From a candidate division KSB1 bacterium (GTDB lineage: Bacteria > Zhuqueibacterota > Zhuqueibacteria > Residuimicrobiales > Krinioviventaceae): DNA of 64,000 nt. The stretch spans positions 496,001 to 560,000 of the forward strand of contig JAXHMJ010000003.1 in NCBI GenBank assembly GCA_034521575.1, in the 5' to 3' direction. The notes below the pieces were generated by a model. It was not told the DNA's origin, ran no database searches, and worked only from the letters and a program-made list of their open reading frames with translations. Of the stretch, positions 26,309-34,597 are shown piece after piece. Each line of letters begins with the position of its first letter. Position 1 is the stretch's first letter. The translations under genes were made by a program, and so were the position numbers.

Positions 26309-27346
26309 ATGAAAAATCACATACCATGGACACTTGTCGCCAAATATCTGTCTGATGAATGCACCGCAAGCGAAAAAAACTGGATAGAATCCTGTATGCT
26401 TCAAAATTCTGATTTTTGTGATCAAATGCATCAGTATCAGAAATTATGGGATTCGAGATATCATCTATCTAAAACCAGATCAACCGAGGCTCTCTGGAGA
26501 GAACTGCGAGAAAAGATGCAGGTGGAAACCGATCATCGCACCCATGCATGGCATGCCAGTATTATCAAAACAGGGAAAATATTGCGGGTTGCTGCTGTTG
26601 CAGTGGTGATATTCATAGTATCCTATATTTATACACACGGTTTTACCGGATATCCGGGAACAGAAAATCCCATATCTTACCAGACGGTAAATGTTGATCA
26701 CACCGAAAGAATGCATGTCAAACTTTCAGATGGTACACGCATCACCCTCGATTCCGGCAGTGAACTGCGCTATCCGGATCATTTTTCCGAGCACAGGGAT
26801 GTTTATCTAAAGGGTGAGGCTTTTTTTAACGTGGCGCCTGATCCGAACAAACCTTTCCGTGTGCATGCCACTCATGCAGTTGTCAGTGTGTTGGGAACCA
26901 AGTTTAATGTGCGTGCATGGAACGAGAATCCGACTGTGGCTGTTGCTGTCCGGGAAGGCAAAGTTTCTCTTCGTCACAAAGATCCGCAACATGGTGGACA
27001 GGTCGTTCTAACAAGAGGGAAAAAGAGTTATTTGGGACAGGACGGAAGACCAACACCGCCCGTGACCGTGTCATCCAGCGACATTACTTCCTGGATGCAT
27101 AACGAAATGCATTTTGAAAATACGACAGTCAAAGAGGTTTTGAACCAACTGACACGCTGGTACGATCTGAAATTTGTTTTGGAGGATACCACCACAGCCA
27201 GTGAGCACCTGACCTGCGAGCTGAAGCGCTCGAACGTTGATGATATCTTTGAACTGATAACCGTATTAACAAAAACTGAAATGGTTCAAAAAGATAGTGT
27301 CATTAAACTGATTCCCGTCAAAGATATGCCGGGAAGAAAGGAGTGA
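26309..27346 (+). CDS. FecR-family anti-sigma factor
   Basis: A 345-aa inner-membrane protein. The cytoplasmic part (1-88) has the anti-sigma-like WTLVAKYLSDECTASEKNWI, and a single membrane segment lies near 92-110. The periplasmic FecR domain follows (MHVKLSDGTRITLDSGSELR, then VYLKGEAFFNVAPDPNKPFR, VLGTKFNVRAW, VAVREGKVSL). A C-terminal DUF4974-like domain (FENTTVKEVLNQLTRWYDLK) contacts the receptor signalling domain. It passes a ligand signal from the TonB receptor to the upstream sigma factor. The stop lies 8 bases before the receptor start, so the two are co-transcribed. Length and domains are as expected. Confidence 0.93.
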   Translation: MKNHIPWTLVAKYLSDECTASEKNWIESCMLQNSDFCDQMHQYQKLWDSRYHLSKTRSTEALWRELREKMQVETDHRTHAWHASIIKTGKILRVAAVAVVIFIVSYIYTHGFTGYPGTENPISYQTVNVDHTERMHVKLSDGTRITLDSGSELRYPDHFSEHRDVYLKGEAFFNVAPDPNKPFRVHATHAVVSVLGTKFNVRAWNENPTVAVAVREGKVSLRHKDPQHGGQVVLTRGKKSYLGQDGRPTPPVTVSSSDITSWMHNEMHFENTTVKEVLNQLTRWYDLKFVLEDTTTASEHLTCELKRSNVDDIFELITVLTKTEMVQKDSVIKLIPVKDMPGRKE

Positions 27347-27353
27347 GCTGAAA

Positions 27354-29372
27354 ATGAAAGTTCTGACTCTTACTGTGTTGATCCTTTTGCTGTGTACATT
27401 GCTGCCTCTGCAAGCGCAACAAAAGGATAGTTCGGATGAAATTGATTTGCGACAGTATGCCGGGTTGTTAATGCCCTCCGGCATGCAAAAGAAAATAGCT
27501 GTTAATTTCAAAAATGAAACATTTGAAGACGCGTTGTCCATCATATCCCGGGAAGCAGATATGATGATCAACTATAATCGCGATGACCTGCCTCTCGATT
27601 CAAAAATTTCTCTGGAAATGTATGATGTGCTTGCCCTGGAAGCCATTGTCAATGTGTTGAAAAAAACAAATACCGCTCTGCATTTTACTTCCGCAGGACA
27701 GGTTGCCATCGTACCGGCGGCTGACGCGCCTGCCGGTCGTTCCAGAAGAGGTACGGTCAAGGGCAAAGTTGCAGATGCTTCCTCCGGTGAGCCGCTGCCC
27801 GGCGCGAATGTTGTGATTGACGGAACGAGTATCGGAGCAGCGACCGATATTGACGGTGAATATGTGATCAGGAATGTCAAACCCGGTTCCTATACACTGG
27901 AAATTAGGTACATCGGTTATAAGAACGCTTCCTATGAAATTAAAGTCGAAAGTGATGAAACCCTGGTTCGAGACGCGCGTTTGTCCTATGCATCCGTTCA
28001 GACGGAAGAGGTTCACGTAACCGCGCAGCGGGAAGGTCAGCTGGAAGCTATCAACAAACAGCTGTCTTCACGTTCGATTCGTAATGTTGTGGCTTCGGAC
28101 CGGATTCAGGAGATACCGGATGCCAATGCCGCGGAATCTCTGGGGCGGCTACCCGGTATCAATGTGCTGCGTTCCGGCGGTGAGGGCACCAAGGTATCTA
28201 TTCGCGGTATGACCCCGAAATTTAATACGGTGAAACTGAACAATGTCGCCATACCTTCCACGGATACCGATAACCGGTCTGTGGATTTGACTATGATATC
28301 GCCGAATATGTTGTCCGAAATTGAGGTAATAAAGTCCCTGACTCCGGACCAGGACGCAGACGCGATCGGTGGTGTGGTCAATCTGCGCCTGAAAGAAGCT
28401 GAACCGGGGCTGCATACGGATATTCTGGTGCAGGGCGGTTATAATGAAAAAATGCAATCGTACAAACCGTATAAAATTCAGGCATCGATCAGCAACCGGT
28501 TTTTCAATGACAAACTGGGTGTGTCTCTGCAGGGAAATCTTGAACGTGCCGACCGCGGAACCCATTTGCTTGATGTGGACTGGGAAATTGTCAAGGAAAT
28601 GGGACTCGGAGAATCCCCCCTGGAGATGGACGTCTTTAAACTCCAAGACCGCGAGGACATTCGAAAACGTTATGGCGCCAGTATCATCATGGATTATCAG
28701 ATGCCCAACGGCCAATTGCAGTTCAATTCGATTTATACACAGTGGAATCGCGACAGACTGGACCGGACGGAGGAGTTTAGGTTCTCGGTTGTGGAGCATC
28801 ATTGGGATGTCAAAGGTGAGGAACATGAAATTAATACTTTTACCCATTCTCTGCAGGGTGAAAATGACTTTTCTTTTATGATAGTGGATTACGGTTTGGC
28901 CTATACGACATCGAACCGCAATCATCCCAGAGATTTATCACTTAATTTTATTGAACTTTCTGCTTTTGATCGGGGATATTCCAGCCTTCTGACAAAAGGC
29001 CCGAAAGCTCTTTTCGGATTTGCCAGGAACGATTACGAGGAGGCCTATGTCAAAGACCTTGATATTTGGCAAACCGAAATGCATGACAATAATTTTCAGG
29101 CCAATCTGGATTTTACAATACCAATGCAGGTCGGATCATTTTTGAGCGGTGATTTTCGGTTTGGCGGTAAATACACCTCTAAAGACCGGTTTTATGACAC
29201 CAACCGCTGGCTTGGTCCCATGGACTGGGATCTGTCCCTGTTAACGGACGAGACAAGAGATTATCTGCATTCCATTGGCTGGGGCGCCGGCAATCTGCAG
29301 CCGCCGTTCTTTTTCCCGCTATTGATGGATAAAGATTATGATGAAGGTGACTTTTTGGGAGTATCCGTTTGA
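27354..29372 (+). CDS. TonB-dependent receptor with STN signalling domain, N-terminal part (frameshifted)
   Basis: Outer-membrane transducer. Order: signal peptide (1-22, ending LPLQAQ), secretin/TonB N-terminal domain (STN, about 45-115, KKIAVNFKNETFEDALSII) that touches FecR, carboxypeptidase regulatory-like domain (about 133-220, GKVADASSGEPLPGANVVID), plug (about 237-345, IQEIPDANAAESLGRLPGIN and RGMTPKFNTVKLNN), and the first half of the barrel. It would import an oligosaccharide or siderophore-like ligand using TonB energy and signal its presence. The frame breaks at the GGG run 29357-29359: removing one G joins DFLEYPFELGP in the next piece. No SusD gene follows, unlike Bacteroides-type systems. 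The full protein would be about 1065 aa. Confidence 0.9.
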   Translation: MKVLTLTVLILLLCTLLPLQAQQKDSSDEIDLRQYAGLLMPSGMQKKIAVNFKNETFEDALSIISREADMMINYNRDDLPLDSKISLEMYDVLALEAIVNVLKKTNTALHFTSAGQVAIVPAADAPAGRSRRGTVKGKVADASSGEPLPGANVVIDGTSIGAATDIDGEYVIRNVKPGSYTLEIRYIGYKNASYEIKVESDETLVRDARLSYASVQTEEVHVTAQREGQLEAINKQLSSRSIRNVVASDRIQEIPDANAAESLGRLPGINVLRSGGEGTKVSIRGMTPKFNTVKLNNVAIPSTDTDNRSVDLTMISPNMLSEIEVIKSLTPDQDADAIGGVVNLRLKEAEPGLHTDILVQGGYNEKMQSYKPYKIQASISNRFFNDKLGVSLQGNLERADRGTHLLDVDWEIVKEMGLGESPLEMDVFKLQDREDIRKRYGASIIMDYQMPNGQLQFNSIYTQWNRDRLDRTEEFRFSVVEHHWDVKGEEHEINTFTHSLQGENDFSFMIVDYGLAYTTSNRNHPRDLSLNFIELSAFDRGYSSLLTKGPKALFGFARNDYEEAYVKDLDIWQTEMHDNNFQANLDFTIPMQVGSFLSGDFRFGGKYTSKDRFYDTNRWLGPMDWDLSLLTDETRDYLHSIGWGAGNLQPPFFFPLLMDKDYDEGDFLGVSV

Positions 29373-30555
29373 GCTCGGCCCCTCTATTATCTTTAAACAT
29401 GTGAAGAATATCGCCAAATATTCACGTCCCGAGATTCGTCCGCGCTGGAACGAGTCGCACGCCAATGATTATGACGGCTGGGAAGAGGTGAAAGCCTTTT
29501 ATGTGATGGGCGAATTCAATATCGGAAAGGATTTACTCATTATTCCGGGTGTGCGTTATGAACACGAATTTACCAGTTACAATGCCGTACAGGCAATTGA
29601 AATCGACAACTGGTCCGGTCAGACGTATGACCGACATTCCAAACGCAAATTTGACTATTGGTTCCCCAGTGTGAATGTCAAATACAGTCCGAGCAGCTGG
29701 ATGGATATCCGGTTTTCCAAAACCCGTGCGATTGCCCGGCCTGATTTTTTGTATTTTATCAATAAACTCGCATTGTATCCGACTTTAGGTAGTTTATCTT
29801 CAGGGAATCCGGATTTAAAGCCGGCTCTGTCTGACAACTGGGATGCCGGACTGGCCTTTTACGGTGATTATGTCGGCTTGCTGGGTATCAATGCATTTTA
29901 TAAAGAAGTCAGTAATATTTTTTGGAGAACCCAAAAGATCCTTTTGGATCCGACCAAAGTCGGGTTGAGTGAAAACAGTACCTATAAAAATCAGCCCTGG
30001 ACAGTCCCGGTCAATAACCCGTATGATGCCTATATCACGGGTCTGGAACTGGAATGGCAGACGAATTTCTGGTATCTGCCCAAGCCGTTCAATACTGTGA
30101 TTTTGAATCTCAATTACACAAAAATTAATTCTGAAACCAAATATCCGCAGTTCAAGGCGGAAACGGATTACAGCAGTTATCCGCCGCAAACCACACTCAT
30201 CGATACTTTTCGTACCGGCCGTATGCTGCATCAACCGGATGATATTGCCAATATGACATTCGGCTATGATTTAAAAGGGTTTTCACTGAGATTGTCCTGG
30301 ATGTTCCAGGGCGATGTGATTTACTCGATTGGCAGTCGTCCGGAGATGGATCAACACACAGAAGATTATTATCGTCTGGATCTGAACCTGCAGCAAAAGC
30401 TCCCCTGGGAGGGGGTTCAGATGTTCCTGAACGCCAGCAATCTGCTGGACAGCGAAGATGTGTTTTATCAGACGTCAGTTGTGGATCCGATACGCGTGAA
30501 CCGACGTGAGCTTTACGGGCGCGTGTTTGAAATCGGATTGCGTTATCGCATGTAA
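29338..30555 (+). CDS. TonB-dependent receptor, C-terminal barrel part
   Basis: Continuation of the receptor after the one-base shift; the ATG at 29338 is out of the family frame and true coding starts near 29360 (EYPFELGPSIIFKH). It contains the end of the 22-strand barrel: PGVRYEHEFTSYNAV, FPSVNVKYSPSSWMDIRFSK, SGNPDLKPALSDNWDAGLAF, and the C-terminal strand ELYGRVFEIGLRYRM ending in an aromatic-x-basic-M, typical of outer-membrane barrels. ARPDFLYFINKL recalls the TonB receptor family with 'iron complex' type barrels. A terminator-like hairpin follows at 30565-30598. Confidence 0.88.
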   Translation: MMKVTFWEYPFELGPSIIFKHVKNIAKYSRPEIRPRWNESHANDYDGWEEVKAFYVMGEFNIGKDLLIIPGVRYEHEFTSYNAVQAIEIDNWSGQTYDRHSKRKFDYWFPSVNVKYSPSSWMDIRFSKTRAIARPDFLYFINKLALYPTLGSLSSGNPDLKPALSDNWDAGLAFYGDYVGLLGINAFYKEVSNIFWRTQKILLDPTKVGLSENSTYKNQPWTVPVNNPYDAYITGLELEWQTNFWYLPKPFNTVILNLNYTKINSETKYPQFKAETDYSSYPPQTTLIDTFRTGRMLHQPDDIANMTFGYDLKGFSLRLSWMFQGDVIYSIGSRPEMDQHTEDYYRLDLNLQQKLPWEGVQMFLNASNLLDSEDVFYQTSVVDPIRVNRRELYGRVFEIGLRYRM

Positions 30556-30564
30556 AGTAATTTG

Positions 30565-30598
30565 ATCCTGCCTTTTCCACAGACGGAAAAGGCAGGAT
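30565..30598 (+). terminator. Hairpin after the TonB receptor gene
   Basis: Arms atcctgccttttcc (30565-30578) and ggaaaaggcaggat (30585-30598) pair perfectly over 14 bases around a six-base loop. It starts 9 bases after the receptor stop. The U-tract is weak (tttacg), so partial termination or mRNA stabilisation before the downstream T9SS gene is possible. Confidence 0.7.
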
Positions 30599-30722
30599 TT
30601 ACGAAAGGAGGTGAGAAAAACCTTTAAATGTTAAGAGCACAACATGAGAAGCTGAAAGAGAAAATTCATCCGCAGCAGAATCGTTCTGCTGCACAATTAT
30701 CCAACTTTTACGAGGAGGAGTT

Positions 30723-32501
30723 ATGAAATCGTATCGCTTCTATTTGGTTGTTTTGCTGAGTGCATTGTTTATACTGCCTGCACTCGTGGTCGCTCAGGAT
30801 CAAACCTGGGATGACGTGATTGAAGAGGTGGTCGGTGATACCGCAGTTGTGCTGCCCGGATTCGGAACTTTGAATACGGCTGTTGACGGAGATACCACGG
30901 AAACCGGTGAACGCGTTAATGAAGATCGTGTTTATAAACTGAAACGCGGCGCTTATTATTTTCTGTCTGGTGTCATCAGAGCCAGTGAATATGATCTGGT
31001 TTTGGTCGGTGAAAAAGATGATCCCGCAGCCCCCACGTTTCCTGCTGTTGTGGCTTCAGGGCTTGCCGAGGACGGCGACAAAGCAGCAAGCGAACTTGTT
31101 CGTACCGATGATGATCTGACGGTGAAGAATTTCGCAATGATTAACTATGCTCCCAACGGCGCCCAGCTTGCTCGTTGCACACGTTTAACCGGTGACAGCA
31201 CCACAGCGATTATTGACAATATGCTGATTGAACGCACGAATTGGCAGACGTTTGCCTTTTATGGCCAATGGCATACGGTGATTGCCACCAACAGCATGTG
31301 GAAGAATCTGGGCGTCAATCTATGGAACGGCCGCGCTCTGAACTGGGATGGTTCCGGTTTGGGTATTGAAAAACTTTATGTGGAAAACTGTTCCTTCCTC
31401 AACGTCAATGGTTTGACCATCAAACCCTGGGAAAATATGACCAAACTGTTATGGATCAATCACAACACCTTTGTCAACGGTATGCGCTTCCCGCTCATGC
31501 ATCGGGAGCATATTAATTCTTATATCACCAACAATATTTATCACAACATGAATCTCTATGGTGAAAGTGAAATTGAAGTTGTGACTAATGACTATGATCC
31601 GGTTCCGTTCGGCGACATTAATGTCGATACCATTACCACACGCGGTGTGCTGGAACCCTGGATTGGCGACTCGACCGCGGCATTTTATGAAGAAGCCGAA
31701 GCCGAACGCCGCATGCTGGTTCACAACAACCTGTGGCATCACAGCGAGGTGTTCTCAAACCTTCTGGCCACATTTGAAACCGATACCACCCCTTCAGGCT
31801 GGGTTGAGGACCCCTGGATGAACAGCGTGACCCTAAGCATTTTTGCGGATGATGAAACCTGGCCGCATATGGTTAACGGTACGTTGTATAACGAAGAGGT
31901 CATGTTCACCAATGAACAGACCAGCCGTGACTCTATGATGGCCTATATGATGGATCAAAAAACTGGAGCACCTGAACTGACCATGTACCACTGGGATCCG
32001 GACGGTGATCCGTTAGCCGTTGCCTGGCCGCCGGTTGAAGACCTGAGCTACAGCAATGCGAATCTTTTGGATGCTGCTTATGGCGATCTGCCGCTTGGTG
32101 ACTTGAACTGGTTCCCGGCAGAAAAACAGGCGTGGATGGCGATTAAGGATCAGGAAACGGCTGATTTTGAATCCATGGTCCAAAACGGCAGCACCGGCGT
32201 TGAAGACAAAGTGGCTTCACCCAGAGAATTTGACCTGAAACAGAACTATCCGAATCCGTTCAACCCGAATACAACCATCGAATTCAACCTGACGAAGGTG
32301 AATGATGTTGAACTGGGTGTTTACAATATGCTGGGTCAAAAAGTCAAGACACTGGTGAATGAACAAAAGATTGCCGGAACCCACAGAGTACAGTGGGACG
32401 GTACCAACAGTTTTGGTCAAAAAGTGGTGAGCGGTGTTTATTTTTACAAATTAAAGGCCGGTGATCATACTCAGACCATGAAGATGATGCTGATTAAATA
32501 G
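30723..32501 (+). CDS. Secreted beta-helix protein with T9SS sorting domain
   Basis: A 592-aa exported protein. Signal peptide (1-24, ending VVAQ), then a right-handed beta-helix region (about 60-300) with repeated short strands such as VENCSFLNVNG and INHNTFVNGM. The C-terminal sorting domain has FDLKQNYPNPFNPNTTIEF near 505, then VYNMLGQKVKTLV and SGVYFYKLKAGDHTQTMKM. This domain sends cargo through the type IX secretion system to the cell surface. The beta-helix fold is typical of polysaccharide lyases and carbohydrate-binding surface proteins; no catalytic motif is evident. It directly follows the sigma/FecR/TonB receptor set and may be a surface binding partner in place of SusD (inference). 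AGGAGG precedes the start. Confidence 0.85.
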   Translation: MKSYRFYLVVLLSALFILPALVVAQDQTWDDVIEEVVGDTAVVLPGFGTLNTAVDGDTTETGERVNEDRVYKLKRGAYYFLSGVIRASEYDLVLVGEKDDPAAPTFPAVVASGLAEDGDKAASELVRTDDDLTVKNFAMINYAPNGAQLARCTRLTGDSTTAIIDNMLIERTNWQTFAFYGQWHTVIATNSMWKNLGVNLWNGRALNWDGSGLGIEKLYVENCSFLNVNGLTIKPWENMTKLLWINHNTFVNGMRFPLMHREHINSYITNNIYHNMNLYGESEIEVVTNDYDPVPFGDINVDTITTRGVLEPWIGDSTAAFYEEAEAERRMLVHNNLWHHSEVFSNLLATFETDTTPSGWVEDPWMNSVTLSIFADDETWPHMVNGTLYNEEVMFTNEQTSRDSMMAYMMDQKTGAPELTMYHWDPDGDPLAVAWPPVEDLSYSNANLLDAAYGDLPLGDLNWFPAEKQAWMAIKDQETADFESMVQNGSTGVEDKVASPREFDLKQNYPNPFNPNTTIEFNLTKVNDVELGVYNMLGQKVKTLVNEQKIAGTHRVQWDGTNSFGQKVVSGVYFYKLKAGDHTQTMKMMLIK

Positions 32502-32525
32502 ATTAAGCGTTGTTTGTACTGGTTT

Positions 32526-32555
32526 ACCCTGTTCACCTTTTCAGGTGAACAGGGT
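32526..32555 (+). terminator. Rho-independent-like terminator
   Basis: Arms accctgttcacct (32526-32538) and aggtgaacagggt (32543-32555) form a perfect 13-bp stem with a four-base loop, followed by an A/T-rich stretch (atttattat). It lies 25 bases after the stop of the T9SS beta-helix gene. Confidence 0.75.
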
Positions 32556-32606
32556 ATTTATTATCAATTTGTATAGAGGTATTTTTTTAAAAGAGATTTT
32601 ACACTT

Positions 32607-32822
32607 ATGATGAGAACTATGGCAGCTAAACTTTTATATTGTATTTTTTTAATGTTTTTACTTGTCCTGGCATCCGGCTGTGGTGAACAATCAACCGATA
32701 CAGTTGCACGGGTGGAAGATACGGCAATTACTTATAAGGAATTTGGAGAGTTTTATCGGTATTATAAACCTTATGAAAATCCCGCATTCGAAAGAATTGC
32801 AGACCTGACCTTGAAAGGATGA
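32607..32822 (+). CDS. Parvulin-type peptidyl-prolyl isomerase lipoprotein, part 1 (frameshifted)
   Basis: N terminus of a SurA/PrsA-like chaperone. A lipoprotein signal with lipobox LVLASGC is followed by VARVEDTAITYKEFGEFYRY, the usual start of the SurA N-terminal domain. The frame stops at LTLKG*, while the family continues with MINNRLKFLEMMERG in another frame (next entry). One missing G near 32815-32818 explains the break. As a lipoprotein it would act in the periplasm or on the outer membrane, helping to fold exported proteins such as the T9SS and TonB-receptor products encoded nearby. Confidence 0.8.
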   Translation: MMRTMAAKLLYCIFLMFLLVLASGCGEQSTDTVARVEDTAITYKEFGEFYRYYKPYENPAFERIADLTLKG

Positions 32823-33643
32823 TCAACAATCGTCTCAAATTTCTGGAGATGATGGAGCGGGGCTATCATCAGGACCCACGGATTCAAAAGAAAATCAGGA
32901 TGCTGATCAACAGAAAACTGGTCCATTGGTATTTTGAAACAGAAATTGCAGATGTCTATGTGAACGAATCCTCGATACAACAATATTATAAAAACCTCGG
33001 CAAAAAAATACGTTACCGCCAGATTTATCTGCAAAACGAACAGAATCGTGATACATACGAGCAGCTTGTAAGAATTTGTCATTCCACTCTCAAGGGAGCG
33101 CCATTCGACAGTCTGGCAAAAGAATTTTCCGAACACCCATCCTCAGCTGAAAAAGGAGGCCTGATGCCGGTAAAACACTGGACAGGTCCTGAGAACAGAA
33201 AAGTGCGTACCCTGTTTCAACTCAAACCCGGAAGGGTTTCCGATATTATTGAATACAAAGACGGTTATGTTTTGCTCAAAGTGGAAGAAATAGAAACCGT
33301 TGAAAAAAAACCTCTCGCCGAAATGCGCGAAAAAATTGAACAACGGTTATTAACCCTTTACAAACCGCAAATGCGTCAAGCCAATGCAGACAGTATGGCA
33401 ACCTGTATGGATTCAACCACATTTGAATGGAATGAGAATGCATTAGAACAAATTGTCGAATGGGGAAATGTGGATCCCGACTTTTTTATGTTCAACTCTT
33501 CCGATACGTTGAGAAAAGCCATCGAATCCGGTCGGAACCGGGTGGTTCTTGAACACAATGCAGGGATGGTGGATTACAGTGATCTCTCGGCGTTATTTCC
33601 GGGATATGAAATCCCTAAAGCTTTTGGAATATCCGGACATTGA
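32819..33643 (+). CDS. Parvulin-type peptidyl-prolyl isomerase, part 2
   Basis: Middle piece carrying the rest of the SurA-like N-terminal domain (MINNRLKFLEMMERGYHQDP) and one complete parvulin rotamase domain: KIRYRQIYLQNEQNRDTYEQ, FDSLAKEFSEHPSSAEKGGL, and LKPGRVSDIIEYKDGYVLLK. The pattern H/S-x-A-x-x-GG-L plus the late hydrophobic strand is diagnostic for parvulins. The frame ends at FGISGH* because of one extra A in the AAA at 33617-33619. The continuation KLLEYPDIEDLKN is in the next frame. Confidence 0.82.
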   Translation: MINNRLKFLEMMERGYHQDPRIQKKIRMLINRKLVHWYFETEIADVYVNESSIQQYYKNLGKKIRYRQIYLQNEQNRDTYEQLVRICHSTLKGAPFDSLAKEFSEHPSSAEKGGLMPVKHWTGPENRKVRTLFQLKPGRVSDIIEYKDGYVLLKVEEIETVEKKPLAEMREKIEQRLLTLYKPQMRQANADSMATCMDSTTFEWNENALEQIVEWGNVDPDFFMFNSSDTLRKAIESGRNRVVLEHNAGMVDYSDLSALFPGYEIPKAFGISGH

Positions 33644-34352
33644 GGATTTGAAAAACGCTGTTTATGAATATATGGGGTATGAATGTATGATCCATAAAGC
33701 CGGGAAACTCGGACTGGATAAAAATATTTATTATGAACAAGAAATCCGCGAACCGCTCGAGCGCGAGTTGGTGATTCTTTTCAATAAAACCATTCTCCGG
33801 GAATCATTACCGGAAATAACCGAGGAACGGCTGTCAGCCTTTTATAATGAACATAAAGAATCCCGATATTATAAAAAGGGCAGAGCTGTGCTGAATGTGG
33901 TGAGAGCCGACACCCGGGAGAAAGCCGAAGCCTTGGCTAAAAAACTTCAAGCATTCGATTCCTTCCGGCAGAGTGGTTTCCCCGTACTCATCCAGTCGTT
34001 TAGAATGGACAAAGACGGCGAGATCCTGCCCGCGCGCCAACCTGATATTGTTGAATTGGGCCGATATGCGTTCGAAATGCAATCAGGAGAAAGAAAAGGA
34101 CCGGTAGCTTTTAATCATCCTGAAGACGGCCGACAATTTGCCCTCCTGGAATGCAAGGAAAGGATTCAGGGAGGACAGCTGACCTTTGAACAGGCCAGGC
34201 ACGGTTCTCTCGAAAAGGATCTGGTGGCCTATCTAAAGCAAAAGAATGAACAAAAGCTGTTAAAGGATTTGAGAAAAAAGTACACCATTCGGCAGTATCC
34301 GGAATATCTGGAACAACGACTGCAAGAAAGTATAACAAAAACATCATCCTGA
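33549..34352 (+). CDS. Parvulin-type peptidyl-prolyl isomerase, part 3
   Basis: C-terminal piece of the same gene; true coding in this frame starts near 33618. It has a helical linker (YEYMGYECMIHKAGKLGLDK), then a second, degenerate rotamase-like domain (FYNEHKESRYYKKGRAVLNV, ARQPDIVELGRYAFEMQSGE) and a basic C-terminal helix. With parts 1 and 2 the repaired protein is about 570 aa, a common size for two-domain PPIase lipoproteins. The next gene starts 245 bases away, after an inverted repeat. Confidence 0.75.
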   Translation: MNTMQGWWITVISRRYFRDMKSLKLLEYPDIEDLKNAVYEYMGYECMIHKAGKLGLDKNIYYEQEIREPLERELVILFNKTILRESLPEITEERLSAFYNEHKESRYYKKGRAVLNVVRADTREKAEALAKKLQAFDSFRQSGFPVLIQSFRMDKDGEILPARQPDIVELGRYAFEMQSGERKGPVAFNHPEDGRQFALLECKERIQGGQLTFEQARHGSLEKDLVAYLKQKNEQKLLKDLRKKYTIRQYPEYLEQRLQESITKTSS

Positions 34353-34439
34353 TGGTTTTAACTATTGTGTCTGATTCGTTTGAATAAAATGTATCAATGA
34401 TGTATCAACTTCTTTTCTCTCCTTGCAGTACTGCGAAAA

Positions 34440-34497
34440 GGGTCCCAAATGAACCCGGCATCAAGGTGTCCGGCAACACTTAAATTCATTGGGACCC
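34440..34497. repeat. Imperfect inverted repeat between PPIase and GH51 genes
   Basis: Arms gggtcccaaatgaa (34440-34453) and ttcattgggaccc (34485-34497) match except for one missing base and enclose a 31-base centre with its own weak hairpin (aaggtgt...aacactt). Flanking gcagta tracts occur on both sides. It could be a terminator, but the long loop looks more like a small mobile repeat. Confidence 0.5.
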
Positions 34498-34597
34498 TGC
34501 AGTATTCAGACTATTGCATTCTATTGCTGCCACATTACTATAAATACAGATTCGGGTCTTTTTTATTCTGAAAGCTTTATTAACAGGTCTGAAACGC

